Assembly: GCA_010093685.1 (NCBI GenBank)
Contig: MU006231.1
Span: forward strand, 730,428 to 794,427
DNA length: 64,000 bases
Direction: 5' to 3'
Source: Ophiobolus disseminans
Lineage: Eukaryota; Ascomycota; Dothideomycetes; Pleosporales; Phaeosphaeriaceae
The stretch's first letter is position 1. Each line of letters begins with the position of its first letter. Positions 1 through 11,238 of the stretch are shown here, piece by piece. Under the pieces are notes generated by a model that saw nothing but the letters and a program-made list of their open reading frames with translations, did no database searches and was not told where the DNA came from. Made by a program: the position numbers and the translations under genes.

Positions 1-216
1 GGTCTTTTGTTCATTTTATCAATCGCGACGTAATCAAGAAAACAAGCAATAAATCCGAAAATATCCTGAGCCTCAAAGCCTGTCGATACCCTGATCCACA
101 AGCCTGAAGCCATCCGTAAATCTCAAGTCTGTGTGTCCATGTTCATGTGTGCGCGAGTGTATGTCCAAAGACCCTTACTGCCACACGTTTCACCAGCAAG
201 CCAATCATGCCTGCAC

Positions 217-1983
217 TCAGCGCCTCCGGGAACCTCCAGTCTGTGCGTACTTCTCCAGAGCCAGGCGCTGGAGCTCGGCACCGCGCTTCTCGGCGTCGGT
301 CGTAGCGGTGAAGTTGAAGTCGAAGTTGAGGTCGCTGGACGAGGCGGCGTTGGCGAGGTCCGAGTCGCTGAAGTTGACGTTGGCGGTGCCGTCGTACTGC
401 GAGAAGTCGAAGTAGCTCTCGGACGAGACGGGGTTAGCGACGTTGTCGAAGACAGACTGGTCGAAGATGTCAGACTGGTCGATGGTGTCAGACTGGCCGA
501 AGGAGTCGATGGAGGACTGGTCAGCGGCAATGAAGGCAGTGAGCATGCGCGCGTTAGCGTCGTCTTGCTCAGTGGGCTGCTGGTCAAAGGTGGTGTCCCG
601 GGTGTACGACAAGAAGTCGAAGGAGGTGGCGTGGTTCTGCGCGGCAGTGTCATCGACGTAGCTGCCCTGCTCCGAGGAAGTGATATTGTTGGACTCGTCG
701 TCGAAGGCGAAGAGGGTCTGTGCGGCGGAGTCCTGGGTGTAGTTGTTATGCTCATAGTCGAAGACGGTATTGTTGAAGTCGTGGGCATGGGCGAAGAAGG
801 CAGGCTCAGCGAAGTCCTCGATGTAGCGGCGCTCACCTTGGTCGACGTCGTTGACGAACTTCTGATCGAATGACTGCGAGACCAGCTCAGCAGCGTTGTC
901 GGCGTCGTGGTCTTGCTCTTGGGCGCCAGTGTTGTCGAAGTCTTGACCGAAGGACTGATAGGACGACTCGGCGGTGTCCTCGATGTAGCGACCTTGCTCT
1001 GAGAAGAGGTAGTCGTTGGTGTCGTCGCTGGTGTCGTTCAGGTAAGTGTTCTGCGCATCGAGGGCCTGATCTTGAGTGGCTAGTGAACCAGATGCAGAGA
1101 GCTCCTCGCCGGTAATGGGGTGAAAACCTTGGAGCATAGGCAGCAGTACAGTAGCCTTCTCGACGTGGGTGAGGTTGTCGAACGGCATATCGAGGAGCTC
1201 AGCCATTGAGCGGACAGGCTGACGAAGGGCTTCGGGAGATAGGGTTGTCTGGGCGCCATCGAAGTTGAAGGTGTTGAAGGAGGAAGAAGGGGGAGAGTTC
1301 TTGGACTTGGCCTTCTTCTTTGGCTGTCGCTTGGCCGGTGTCTTCTTGGGAGTCGCATCTTTCTTGGGTGTCGCGTCCTTCTTGGTGTAGCGCCTCTTCT
1401 TTGCGGGAGGGTTGGGCGTTGGGGTTGGAGGAGTTGGATGGGTCATTGCAGTCGGACTTGAAGCGTTGTAGGCATTGCCAAGTCGAGCGCGCTCTTCCGG
1501 CGAGCGCTGCTGGCCCCATGTGTTCTCAATGGGGCCTTGCCCAGTCGTGATGGGACGGGGACGGTTGGGCGGTGTGTCGTCGGTCTCGAAGGCACGTGAC
1601 ATATTCCTCTTGCGAGGAGTAGGCGTCTTGGGCGTCTCAAGCTCGGCGAGACGAGCCTTCAGGGCGGCAATCTCAGCTGCGCGACCCACCTTGAACGGCT
1701 CAGTGGGAGCGCCGTCAGCCACGGAACCGGCCGGCCGAACCTGCTTTCCCGCAGGACCTTGGAGGCTCCCAGTGTACAGAGAGGTAGTCGGAGACTGCCA
1801 ACCCGCACACTGCTCACCTCCATAGCCCTGATTCGGCAAGTGGTTGGCCGGGTTGTCGAAGGCGGTCGTGGAGACGTCCGAGGGCCCGTCCAGGAACGGA
1901 TCTTTCAAGGTCGCGGACACGTTGCCGCCTGGATAGCCTCCAGGGAGGCCGCATTTGAAGTCGAAGTTGGATGTGGGTGCCAT
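217..1983 (-). CDS. Hypothetical basic, low-complexity protein (588 aa)
   Basis: Single uninterrupted reading frame of 588 codons, ATG at 1983. I do not recognise the family. A short heptad-like helix (EIAALKARLAELETP, about residues 105-120) could be a small coiled coil. Around residues 190-230 lies a strongly basic stretch with duplicated KKDATP units and KKRRY/KKKAK clusters, which looks like a nuclear localisation or DNA-binding tail. The C-terminal 350 residues are acidic and rich in Asp, Asn, Ser, Gln and Phe, with repeated short phrases such as RYIED and SFDQ/SFGQ, so probably disordered. A basic patch followed by an acidic disordered tail suggests a nuclear protein, possibly a transcriptional regulator; that is inference from composition only. 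The long frame, unbroken through such biased sequence, argues that it is a real gene. Confidence 0.7.
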   Translation of the reverse strand: MAPTSNFDFKCGLPGGYPGGNVSATLKDPFLDGPSDVSTTAFDNPANHLPNQGYGGEQCAGWQSPTTSLYTGSLQGPAGKQVRPAGSVADGAPTEPFKVGRAAEIAALKARLAELETPKTPTPRKRNMSRAFETDDTPPNRPRPITTGQGPIENTWGQQRSPEERARLGNAYNASSPTAMTHPTPPTPTPNPPAKKRRYTKKDATPKKDATPKKTPAKRQPKKKAKSKNSPPSSSFNTFNFDGAQTTLSPEALRQPVRSMAELLDMPFDNLTHVEKATVLLPMLQGFHPITGEELSASGSLATQDQALDAQNTYLNDTSDDTNDYLFSEQGRYIEDTAESSYQSFGQDFDNTGAQEQDHDADNAAELVSQSFDQKFVNDVDQGERRYIEDFAEPAFFAHAHDFNNTVFDYEHNNYTQDSAAQTLFAFDDESNNITSSEQGSYVDDTAAQNHATSFDFLSYTRDTTFDQQPTEQDDANARMLTAFIAADQSSIDSFGQSDTIDQSDIFDQSVFDNVANPVSSESYFDFSQYDGTANVNFSDSDLANAASSSDLNFDFNFTATTDAEKRGAELQRLALEKYAQTGGSRRR

Positions 1984-3894
1984 GGTGGTGGCCGATGTTG
2001 CGGTTGTGGTTGGAGAAAAGGTTGAATAGAGTGTAGAGGAGAAGGTTCAAAAGCAATTTTGAGAGACTAAAGTGCGCTTGTGGAGGAGGCTGGGAATTAG
2101 ATAAGCCGCCTGCTTGTCGTCTGCGGGAGGAAGGGGGCTGGGAGTGGAGCATGCTGGTCACGATATGCTCTCCTTCACCTGGAACGAAGCCCCCGAATTG
2201 GCCAAGCTGATCCCGTAAAGCGCTCAATAAAAAGTACAAGAGCAGGCCTTAAGAGGGCCACAGACTGGCCCGTGAGCCTCGTCATTTTCTTGAGCGCAAT
2301 TCGTGCAATTGCGGCGAAGGTAAGGTGGAGGGCGACCGTTGGTGAAGGGTTTGGTGCGCCCGCGCAACACTCGGGATTGAGCCTCTCGACATCCTCTAAG
2401 CAATGTCAGACATAAGAATCTTCACCGGTGAGACGATATTTTGCCCTAGTGTTCGAATTGCGCGCTTCCAATAGATGTGGCCGTTTTGCTCTTTTGTTGG
2501 GGATGGTGAAGCAGAGGGAGTCTCTGAGGCATATTTGCGAACCAGGCAACATAGCGAGCCGTGTAAGATGAGGAGTTACTTAGGAAAGCATTTGCGATGG
2601 ATTATTTCTCTTTATATGCCACCATGTTTGCAATTCGCATTCACTGCGCTCAGTGTTAGGCGTACTTCTCACCGCTGTGAGAAGGTGATCACGTCATCGC
2701 TCATAGGGGCTCGCCATCATTTGGCTATAGGCCAACCTCCCAATGATCTCGAATCTCTAGTATAATAGGCAAGAAGGCACGTGATGTGTTGCACACAATG
2801 CATTGCGGATGTAGCAGTTGCGCATGCAGTGGTCCGCCTCGTGAGTCAACTGAGGTACCCGACTGGTGGAGTGAGAGGAGAGACGAATTCGTCGGAGGCT
2901 CAGAAACATCACGTAGAGTTATTGTGCCAAATAACAGGTACAATTTAATTCAAAAGATGGTGTACTTGCAGTCGTTGTCTTTCCGTTGAAAATGGCAAGC
3001 CAATCAATGTACGTGTCATGACAAAGTGAGCCCCACGGATTTTTTAGCGTTCACAATGGCATGAGCTAAAACCAACTTCATCCGAAGTCGATTATCGTCG
3101 AACCAAAAAGTTATTCACCGATGCCTCTGGCCGTTGAGCTCTTGTGTTCTCGCGCATTACTTTATCCAGTTGCACTCTGTACCTAGGTAGCCTGGACTTC
3201 TCCCGTGTTGCCAGCCCCGTCGAAACGCTCCGCAAAACCATCCTCAGACCAACGACTCAATAATACGACGTGCGGAGCTTAGAATGACTAAATCTGTGCA
3301 TGATCATCACAGTTTACCCTATATCTGATACCAGTCTGAGAAGTTGCAGGCAGACAACGACTGTGCAGTAAACTTTTCATGGCATGGAGACGAGCAAAGC
3401 AATGATGCCGTCGTCTTTGCCTGCTCGGACTACGTTTCACGGACTAAGATACAGTCGCTAGCGAAACCGGCTTCACTCTGAACACAGCTGCGACACAGTT
3501 CTACCCCGCAGTAAGCGAAAGCCTTGGCACCCCGCCTTACATATCTAGTTAGGCGCAACTGACCTAGGCACGTGATTTTTCACAGTACAAGAAGGTGCTT
3601 CTCTGGTACAGCTTGAACTGACAACCCTGTGACCGGTGCGGGTCGGCCATTCTCCCTGCTAGCGGTGGCGGCATTAAGCATACTGTTCGATGTTGCTAAA
3701 TAAGCGAGCTTATGCAGCCACGTGTTACTAACCTTTGCAGCTCAGCTCATGGCTGCCGCCTGCCCCACCAACCTTACCCAACCCCGTCTTTGGAGTATTG
3801 ATTCATACCATCACTAGCCAGCACGGCTACATCAGATACTTTACTATTCTTCTCCATGACTTGCCCTGTTTAGGCGGACAAAACCTCATCCCCT
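1984..3894. other. Intergenic region, no gene seen
   Basis: About 1.9 kb between the divergent low-complexity gene and the NLR gene. Only short, unsupported reading frames on both strands. It must hold both promoters; a pyrimidine-rich tract (3820-3870) lies just before the NLR start. Confidence 0.5.
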
Positions 3895-6800
3895 ATGCGC
3901 CTTCTTCAAATTGAAGCGGACGGCGCTTTCAGTCTGGGCGAATATGTGGGAAGAGATATTCCACAATATGCGATCCTTTCGCATAGATGGGGATCGGACC
4001 ACGAAGAGGTCACCTTTAGAGACTTTGTAGAAGGTACAGGCAAAAGCAAGGCGGGTTATTGCAAGCTTACCTTCTGCGGCAAGCAAGCAGCGAATGACGG
4101 CCTGCGGTTCTTCTGGATAGACACCTGCTGCATCGATAAGGCAAGCAGCGCAGAGCTTTCGGAAGCTATCAACTCGATGTTCCGCTGGTATGAGCATGCG
4201 GAAAAGTGCTACGTATACCTCTCCGATGTTTCGACTAGTAGCTTTGCCAGAAACAAGCAGTCTTTCCAGAGGAGCAGTTGGTTCACTCGAGGATGGACAC
4301 TGCAGGAGCTTGTTGCCCCCAAATTTGTCGAGTTCTTTTCCTCAGACGGCGACCAAATTGGGGACAAGAGTTTGATGGTTCAAGAGATTCATAATATCAC
4401 AAGAATTCCGATTCAGGCTCTTCAAGGAACCCCTTTGGCTCACTTCAGCGTTGATGAGCGGATGTTATGGACAGAGAATCGCGAGACGAAGCGTGAAGAG
4501 GATGCCGCCTACTGTCTGCTAGGCATTTTCGATATTCACATGCCACTCTTATACGGCGAGGGACGGAAAAAGGCATTCAGTCGTCTCCAGAAAGGACTCA
4601 AGGAGTCTTCAGAGGATGATCTACACACTCTATCATCACCAGCGCTCTCTATAGAGCAACCAAAGCGCAAATGGGGACCTTTCTTGACAGTGCCAAGCGG
4701 CGAGGACCTAGATTTCGTGCAGCGATCCGACATTCCTGGCCTTCTTAGCGCCTGTATGGTCATCATGGAAAATGCCGACGCCCACAAGGACAAAGCGTCC
4801 TTTCCGATATCCATAAGAGATGAATTTAATACGGCTTCTAGGCGTAGAGGGAAGTCTGCCCACCAAGTTGAGATGTTTCAGAACGCTACCAACACCCTTT
4901 CCAACCTTGTCCTTCCAACCAACCGCGCGTCTCACTTATCGCAACAATCGACTGAACTTGAAGATTACATAAAGAGTAAGATTACCTTTCTGCATTACAT
5001 TATCAGTATGGCTTACGTATACATTCAGATGAGCAAATCCAGGATTGTATCGGATATGCAAGCGTCCAGGAGTTTTTCCAGCTGTTGGTTGACACAAAAC
5101 GTAGGGCAAGGCTAGAAGCGCAGAACACAGTCAATGACTGGCTTGATGTTACAAAACTCAATAATCAATACAACATCACCCAGTATTACGACAAGCAAAT
5201 CTCGTCACGTCTCGAAGGAACATGTGAATGGTTTTTTTCCCACCCCGCCTACCGTGCGTGGATTTCAGAGGAGCATTCAGATAAATCGACCAAAATGCTT
5301 TGGATTTGTGCGCCTGCTGGACACGGCAAGACGGTGCTCTGCGCGAAACTCATTGAGCACCTCAGAGATATAAAAACGTTTCCTGTTGCGTACTTCTTCG
5401 CTTCTCCACATGCCCAATCTGGCGGCGAACCAAGTGTAATCCTCAGATCCTGGATCGCGCAAATAGCACAGCTCGATTCAAACGTTTTCGAAGTGGTCCG
5501 ACGACACTCCGAAGCCGGGCAGAGGGCGTCGGAGTCTGCCATCTGGTCTCTCTTCGGAACCGTTCTCTCAGAAAACAGCAGCTATACTTTCATTCTTGAC
5601 GGGTTCGATGAGTACAGCGGGCTAGATGCTCGAACAGAATTCTTGCAAAATCTTAAAGAAGCGACCAGGCGAACTGCCTCGCGTATAGTCATTACGAGTA
5701 GAGACGAAACAGATATAAAAGCGGAATTATCCCCGACTGTAGTCCAACATCCAGGACACGTCATGCTGCAATGCAAGATCTCTAACGAAGATCTTCTACA
5801 CGACATAAAATGTTTCTCTCGGAGTGTAGTCGACAAGAAGCTGCCAAACAAGGATGATCGCCTCAGACAAGATTTAGCAGGACAGCTCGCTGAAAAGTGT
5901 GAGGGCATGTTTTTGTGGATCAAACTGCAACAAGACCAATTGCGAGGTGGCAAAAATGCGAAGCAACTGCAGAACATCGTGAAGAACATACCAACTGGAC
6001 TCGAGAAAACCTATGAGCGAAATTGGAAAATCATTCAAAGCCTCCCCCTCCAGGAACAAAATCGTGCTTTTGCCATACTAAGATGGACGACGTTCGCGTT
6101 ACGGCCTTTGACTGTATCCGAGATCACTGAGGCTCTCATTGTTGACCCTCATGATGGTGGCACTATTCTTCAGTTGGATGAACTTCCTGACAACGTCGAC
6201 GACGAATATATCAACAGCGAGATTATCAACATCTGCGGCGCCCTTGTTGAAGTTAGAGAGGGAAAGTTTGGAGATGGAGCCGGTTCCAAAACCATTCATC
6301 TGATCCATTCATCAGTTCGAGAATTTCTGCTCTCTAGCCTATCACCAATTCCAGCAAATACGTCCAACTACTACTCGAAATCCAACCAAACCCTTGGCCA
6401 AGCCGAGCAGCACAAGCGCCTCACAACGATTTGTCTGGGCTATCTGAATTGTGGCGATGTCTGGCAACAGCGCGCAACGCAAGAGATGTCTGGACTCAGA
6501 CGTAGTTTCAATCATTACGCTGCAAGGCACTGGAATTTTCATCTGACTGCAGCAGGAAACAACAATCCCAAGTTAGTCAGCCTTGTAACAGATTTCTTCC
6601 GTCCTAAAAACAAGAACTTTGATTACTGGAGAAGGTATATTGAATCCTCTGATGCAACATCAGATAGTATTCAAGAAAAGAACAGCGATAAGGCAACACC
6701 GTTGTATTATGCAGTTTTGTTCGACCTTCCTGCAATTATGGAACATATCTGGGCAGAGGACCCAGCTCAATTGAACGAAGCAGGCGGTGAATATGGTACC

Positions 6801-8246
6801 CCTTTGCAAGCAGCTTGTTTCAAGGGTCACGACTTGGCATTCAACCTATTAATTGGTTGGGGTGCGGATCCAAACGTAAAGGGCGGGAAATTTGGAACTC
6901 CTATGAACGCCGCTATTGCGGGAGGCCAAAAGCGCATGGTAAAAGCTCTTATGGGTATGAGTGTGAACTACTCCCTGCAAGACTCTATGGGAAGGACACC
7001 ACTGTATACAGCGGCCAGGAGTGGCGACTCTGAGGTTGTTCGCTGGCTCATTGAAGCCGGCGCGAAACAAGCGGTAACGAATAAGGAGGGCTGGGCGCCA
7101 CTCAATGCAGCTGCAAAGAAGGGTGCAGACTTCACAGTCGCAAACAACGCCGGCTGCACGCCACTTAATGCAGCGGCAGACAATGGCCATCTTGAGGTTG
7201 TCAAGCTGCTGCTTGAGAAGGNNNNNNNNNNACAATGGCCATCTTGAGGTTGTCAAGCTGCTGCTTGAGAAGGGCGTAGACTTTACGGTTCTAACTAAAG
7301 AGGGCTGGACGCCACTCCACGCCGCTGCAGAGAGTGGCCATCTTGAGGTTGTCAAGCTGCTGCTTGAGAAGGGTGCAGACTTCACAGTTGCAAACAACGC
7401 TGGCTGGACGCCACTCAATGCAGCTGCAAACAATGGCCATCTTGAGGTTGTCAAGCTGCTGCTCGAGAAGGGTGCAGACTTCACAGTCGCAAACAACGAC
7501 GGCTGGACGCCAGTCTTTTCAGCGGCGTACAAAGGCCATCTGGATATCATCAAGCTTTTAGTGGGCAAGCATAGTCATGCCTTTACGCCTGATGCTGACA
7601 CTCATGGTCGCAACATTCTCCAGCTTGCTGTACGGGGTGGTCACATTCACACCTTTTGCTATCTTCTTGACCTTGATCTGGGTCTAGATTGTGGGGGCAA
7701 AGACGCCAAAGGAGACGATCTGCTGTGCTTTGCATCGTCTGGAGGCTTGTTGGAGGCTCTTAACGTTGTATTTGAGATGGGACTGAGGCCTTCATCTCGG
7801 GTTGGACACTGGAGTCTTTTTCACTGGGAGTGTAGAGCGGGAGAGCCTGACGTTGTGGAACGGCTGCTCGAGGAAGGATTAAGCAGCCAATGCGTAACCA
7901 TCTTGCAGTTCCTGGGCGAATGGACCCCGCTCTCCATAGCTCTGTTCAATGGAAACAAAGACATGCTAGAGAAGCTGTCTCTGCCCAGCAGGTCAATACT
8001 ATGCACAGCAGGTTGTGCTTTGCAGCTTCCAGGTGAACGTCATGGCAGTTATTACTGCAACGGATGCTTGCATGTAAGTGAACAACTTACCAGCCTTGGA
8101 ACACGTCTCACAGGGGATAGGACATATATGGGCCGCGCTTCCATTGCCAGACGTGTGTAAACCTCGACTACTGTTTCATGTGTAGGCCTTTCTTGGAAGA
8201 TTTGCACGCAGATCACGGTTGGGATCGCATTGAGTACCATGCCTAG
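3895..8246 (+). CDS. HET-NACHT-ankyrin-ZZ NOD-like receptor (incompatibility/immune-type STAND protein)
   Basis: Exons 3895-4975, 5029-8073 (with the 10-N gap 7222-7231) and 8151-8246; introns 4976-5028 (53 nt) and 8074-8150 (77 nt). Domains in order: an N-terminal HET domain (YAILSHRWG near residue 25, WIDTCCIDK near 78, WFTRGWTLQELVAP near 130, then YCLLGIFDIHMPLLYGEG, as in HET-E/HET-D-type proteins); a NACHT NTPase with Walker A APAGHGKT near residue 455 and Walker B-like FILDGFDEY near 547; then ankyrin repeats from about 6700. The last repeats are almost identical 33-residue units. Splicing the second intron adds a C-terminal Cys/His cluster (YYCNGC, DYCFMC, HADH) like a ZZ zinc finger. 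Known HET-NACHT proteins trigger cell death in fungal non-self recognition; that role is inferred here. The frame changes across the N gap, which is expected for a placeholder of arbitrary length, so I treat the gene as probably intact. Confidence 0.88.
7182..7560 (+). repeat. Near-identical 99-bp tandem repeats encoding ankyrin units
   Basis: Units beginning GGCCATCTTGAGGTTGTCAA (preceded by a variable codon) start at about 7182, 7234, 7333 and 7432, with a more diverged unit at 7531. From 7234 onward the spacing is exactly 99 bp (33 codons). The 52-bp spacing across the N gap is an artefact of the placeholder. The third codon positions are also nearly identical, pointing to recent amplification or gene conversion. 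Confidence 0.9.
7222..7231. other. Assembly gap (10 N) inside the ankyrin repeat array
   Basis: Ten N characters. The 32 bases ending at 7221 recur right after the gap, so the assembler most likely failed to resolve identical 99-bp repeats. The true gap length, and so the number of ankyrin repeats, is unknown. Confidence 0.95.
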
Positions 8247-9429
8247 CATGGTTCAGCGTGGACTCTCAACTCAAAGATGTGTTTTAAGCCTGTGGTTTGA
8301 GGAGGGAACTATTGATGAAAACAAGTAGAAAAGGACGGTACGCATTCACGTGGATGGAAGGAGCGAACGACGAGATGCATGGAAAGGGACCTTTGAGATG
8401 GTGTTAGTGTAAAGTTAAATAGGAAGCCTGTTGCTGCGCATCTAGAGTGAGCCATTAGGCTATCATGTGCACGTGCCTTTTATCGCTAATGGAGTCGTGC
8501 CCTGACTACGACTCTTGTGCTAGGCACGCGCGGCGTGCATAACGGATATGCTACACGATGCTGTGGCAATGAGCGACAATGTGTAGTAGCAGATACCTGA
8601 TCCGATGTATCATCACACTATGACTCACCGATATCATCTCGTAAACAAGGCGTATTTTTGGCACTAGCTAGGAGGATGGCCGGCCCGCTCTGGCCACACT
8701 CTTGTAAGCTCGAGCTGTGATAGAGAAGTATCTTCTTGTACTGCAATAAATCACGTGTCTGGGCTGATGGCGCCTTACTAGATACGTAAAGTGGGGTGCT
8801 AAGACCTCGCTTACGAGTTGGATAGAATTGTGTGCAGCCGCGTTTGGGGTGAAGCCGGTTTCGTTAATTAGCGACTGTAAAGCATTTGCCCAAGCTGTAT
8901 ACACATCGCGTCGCACTCGGAAAGGCGCAGCAGCTCAGGGTGGCGGCATCGTCATCCGCCAAGGAAGTCCGCTGTGATCTTCATCCGATTTATCCTAATG
9001 TGGTCTTCCGACATCCGCGTGAGCCTCAACTTTCCAAGCTTCCGCCGCACCAGCTTCCGCCAATGTCCGCCCAGGGCATTAGCAGTGCTCTGGAACTCTT
9101 GCCCACCTCCGACAGCCCAAAAAGTTGGTACGTCTATGGACGGCACACGTCATCTCTACACTACAGCTTCAACTTGTCCTTGGCATTACCTTCGTGCTTC
9201 TTGAGTGTACAAGCCTCACTACGTAACTTCACGCCGCAGAACTATCGTGTTGCTTGGCGTAATGTCCAGCTGCAACATATAAGCAGACTAATGCCTCGCG
9301 TTGTGGAGACATCATCAATTACATTCAACCGAACTATAACTACTCAAGTTGGTACATGTACATTATCGAATACATCCACAGAACAATCTACATTTCACGA
9401 ATCCTACGCACACGTTATCTGCCATCAAA
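8247..9429. other. Intergenic region, no gene seen
   Basis: About 1.2 kb between the NLR gene and the TenA-like gene. Short open frames overlap on both strands but show no recognisable protein and no good splice-joined model. A TA-rich stretch near 9270-9420 precedes the TenA-like start. Confidence 0.5.
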
Positions 9430-10395
9430 ATGCCACAGCACCACCCTGGCACGTTCATCGCGCACAACAACATCGATCTCACCGATGTCCCATGGGCGCT
9501 AACAACCCATCTTCTCTCCGTCAACCACGAGCAACTCCTCCGCACAACCCGACACCCCTTCGTGGCCCGCGCAGCAAATGGCACACTAGCCAAACCCCTG
9601 GTCGCCCAATGGCTCGCCAACGACCTGCAATACCTCAAGGTCTATAAGGGCCTTAGCGAGCAGACTCTCGCTATAGTACGACGCACCCAACCCGTATCCA
9701 ATGTCTCGGACCCTGAAGATGTGCAAACACGCCTCATCGCGTGGCTCGAAGCCGCGATCCAGAACGGCAACCGTGAGGAGATGTTCTTCGCTGAAGTCGC
9801 TGAGATATACAAGATCGACATAGGTATCACCGAATCCATCAAGAATGAAGGATTGAGACGCTACGAAACGCTTTTCCGAACATTTACCACAAACGACAGG
9901 CACGCATTTCTGCCGTGGCTAGAAGGCGCAGTCATGCTCTGGGCGATGGAGAAGGTGTACTATGAGGCGTGGAGCTGGGCGAGGCGGCAGGATGCGCAGG
10001 ATAGTCCGCGGACATACGACAAAGACCAAGATGGCGGCGCGATGCGACGCGAGTTCATTCCAAACTGGAGCAACAGGGACTTCTTGATGTTTGTGGAGCA
10101 GCTGGAGCGTATCGTCAACGAGGCCGTAAGCACCGCGGTCAAGGGCGATGACGGCTTATGGGGACAGGTTAAGACGAGGACGCATGCGGTTTGGGAGGCG
10201 GTATTGGATGCCGAGGAGGCTTTTTGGCCGGATGGTGATGGGAGTGCGAGGACTGGGTTGAACGGGACGGTTGTTGGTGGTCAGAGGGAACTTGATGGAA
10301 GCACGTTTGGAAGTGTTGGTGGTGAGAGGAAGCCGGTGGATTGTGAGACGTGCGAGAAGATGGAGCATGTACAGGTGCCAGCCGTGCAGGTTTAA
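9430..10395 (+). CDS. TenA/THI-4 family protein (heme-oxygenase-like fold)
   Basis: Single-exon gene of 321 codons. I chose ATG 9430 (context ATCAAAATG) instead of an in-frame upstream ATG at 9349, because the protein-like sequence starts there. The body shows the helical TENA/THI-4 pattern: a HPF segment near residue 40, LAKPLVAQWLANDLQYL as a helix carrying the substrate-pocket region, then several amphipathic helices with WLEGAVMLWAMEKVYYEAWSWA near residue 185. Members salvage thiamine pyrimidine or are fungal stand-alone paralogues of unknown substrate; which applies here cannot be told. The last 45 residues are Gly-rich and look disordered. No thiamine gene lies next to it. Confidence 0.82.
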   Translation: MPQHHPGTFIAHNNIDLTDVPWALTTHLLSVNHEQLLRTTRHPFVARAANGTLAKPLVAQWLANDLQYLKVYKGLSEQTLAIVRRTQPVSNVSDPEDVQTRLIAWLEAAIQNGNREEMFFAEVAEIYKIDIGITESIKNEGLRRYETLFRTFTTNDRHAFLPWLEGAVMLWAMEKVYYEAWSWARRQDAQDSPRTYDKDQDGGAMRREFIPNWSNRDFLMFVEQLERIVNEAVSTAVKGDDGLWGQVKTRTHAVWEAVLDAEEAFWPDGDGSARTGLNGTVVGGQRELDGSTFGSVGGERKPVDCETCEKMEHVQVPAVQV

Positions 10396-10680
10396 GTGCA
10401 AACCATCCGAAATGCTCTTGTGATCTTTTCAAATTAGCGTATGATCTAATTATTCAGCCAATATTCACCTGTTCATTCCCACCTTGCATGTTCCGTTTGT
10501 CACTACCCAGTAGTCAAATTGAACGCGTTGAAATCCGCAGTGAAGGTGACTTGCGTAGTGGCGGTGTGTGATCGAGAAGTCTGTGGAGCGATTGCTTCCA
10601 TCTTCACCACCACCACGACTTGTACACCACACATCGACCAGCGCCGCAACCTTTGATTACGTACAGCAATTTCCACCGCC

Positions 10681-11238
10681 ATGGCGCCTAACGACATCAA
10701 GCCGCCCACGTTGTCTCAGATTGAGCGTCTGCCGCCAGAAATCGTGCAGCACGTAGCTTCTTACTTGACAGCAAGGGCAAGAACGGCATCAGTTACACCA
10801 TCGGTGGCTGTGAGGGCGTTCAAGTGGACGCGTCAGATAGCTTGACCGAACTACGCGCAACGTTACGTACTTTGCGAAGCAAGACCGAGCATGGTTGGAG
10901 CAGCACCTATGGCACCTTCGGAATGCCATCAAATCTTTGCTGTCGTGGCAGACACAACGTTCCAACGTCTCTATTTTTGCGAGTTACGGGGATGGGATAT
11001 ACCCGACTACCTCATTACTGCCTTCTTGCGTGCCCACAAGAACACGCCTTTCGGTCTTTTCCTAGCCGACTGTGTCATCGAAGACGGTTGGATTTGGGTG
11101 GACAGACTTTGGCACACCACGAGAATTCTGCCATGGCAGAATTGGGGACAACAACTGGATGCGATCATCCACGACATGATTATTACCACAGACCTCGTAG
11201 ACCCTGCTGCCTCGGATGCAGATACCTGGCTTCCCTGA
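10681..11238 (+). pseudogene. F-box-like gene relic with in-frame stop
   Basis: ATG 10681 opens with a sequence typical of an F-box start (IERLPPEIVQHVASYL). The same frame meets one TGA (about 10840-10843) and then stays open to 11238. The downstream part (FQRLYFCELRGWDIPDYLITAFLRAH, then LFLADCVIEDG and a Trp-rich end) resembles the leucine-rich tail of fungal F-box-like proteins. The segment between them looks scrambled and I found no intron that removes the stop. The likely reading is an inactivated or shortened F-box gene. A short 54-residue product or an undetected intron are alternatives. Confidence 0.5.

Noticed and set aside
123..873. Long frames on both strands overlapping the first gene
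   Set aside because: They are Ser/Thr/Pro-rich or Val/Glu-rich shadows of the 588-aa gene in other frames, caused by its biased codon content.
7222..7247. Apparent frameshift and stop in the receptor gene
   Set aside because: The change of frame occurs exactly at the 10-N placeholder, whose length is arbitrary. The repeats continue cleanly after it.
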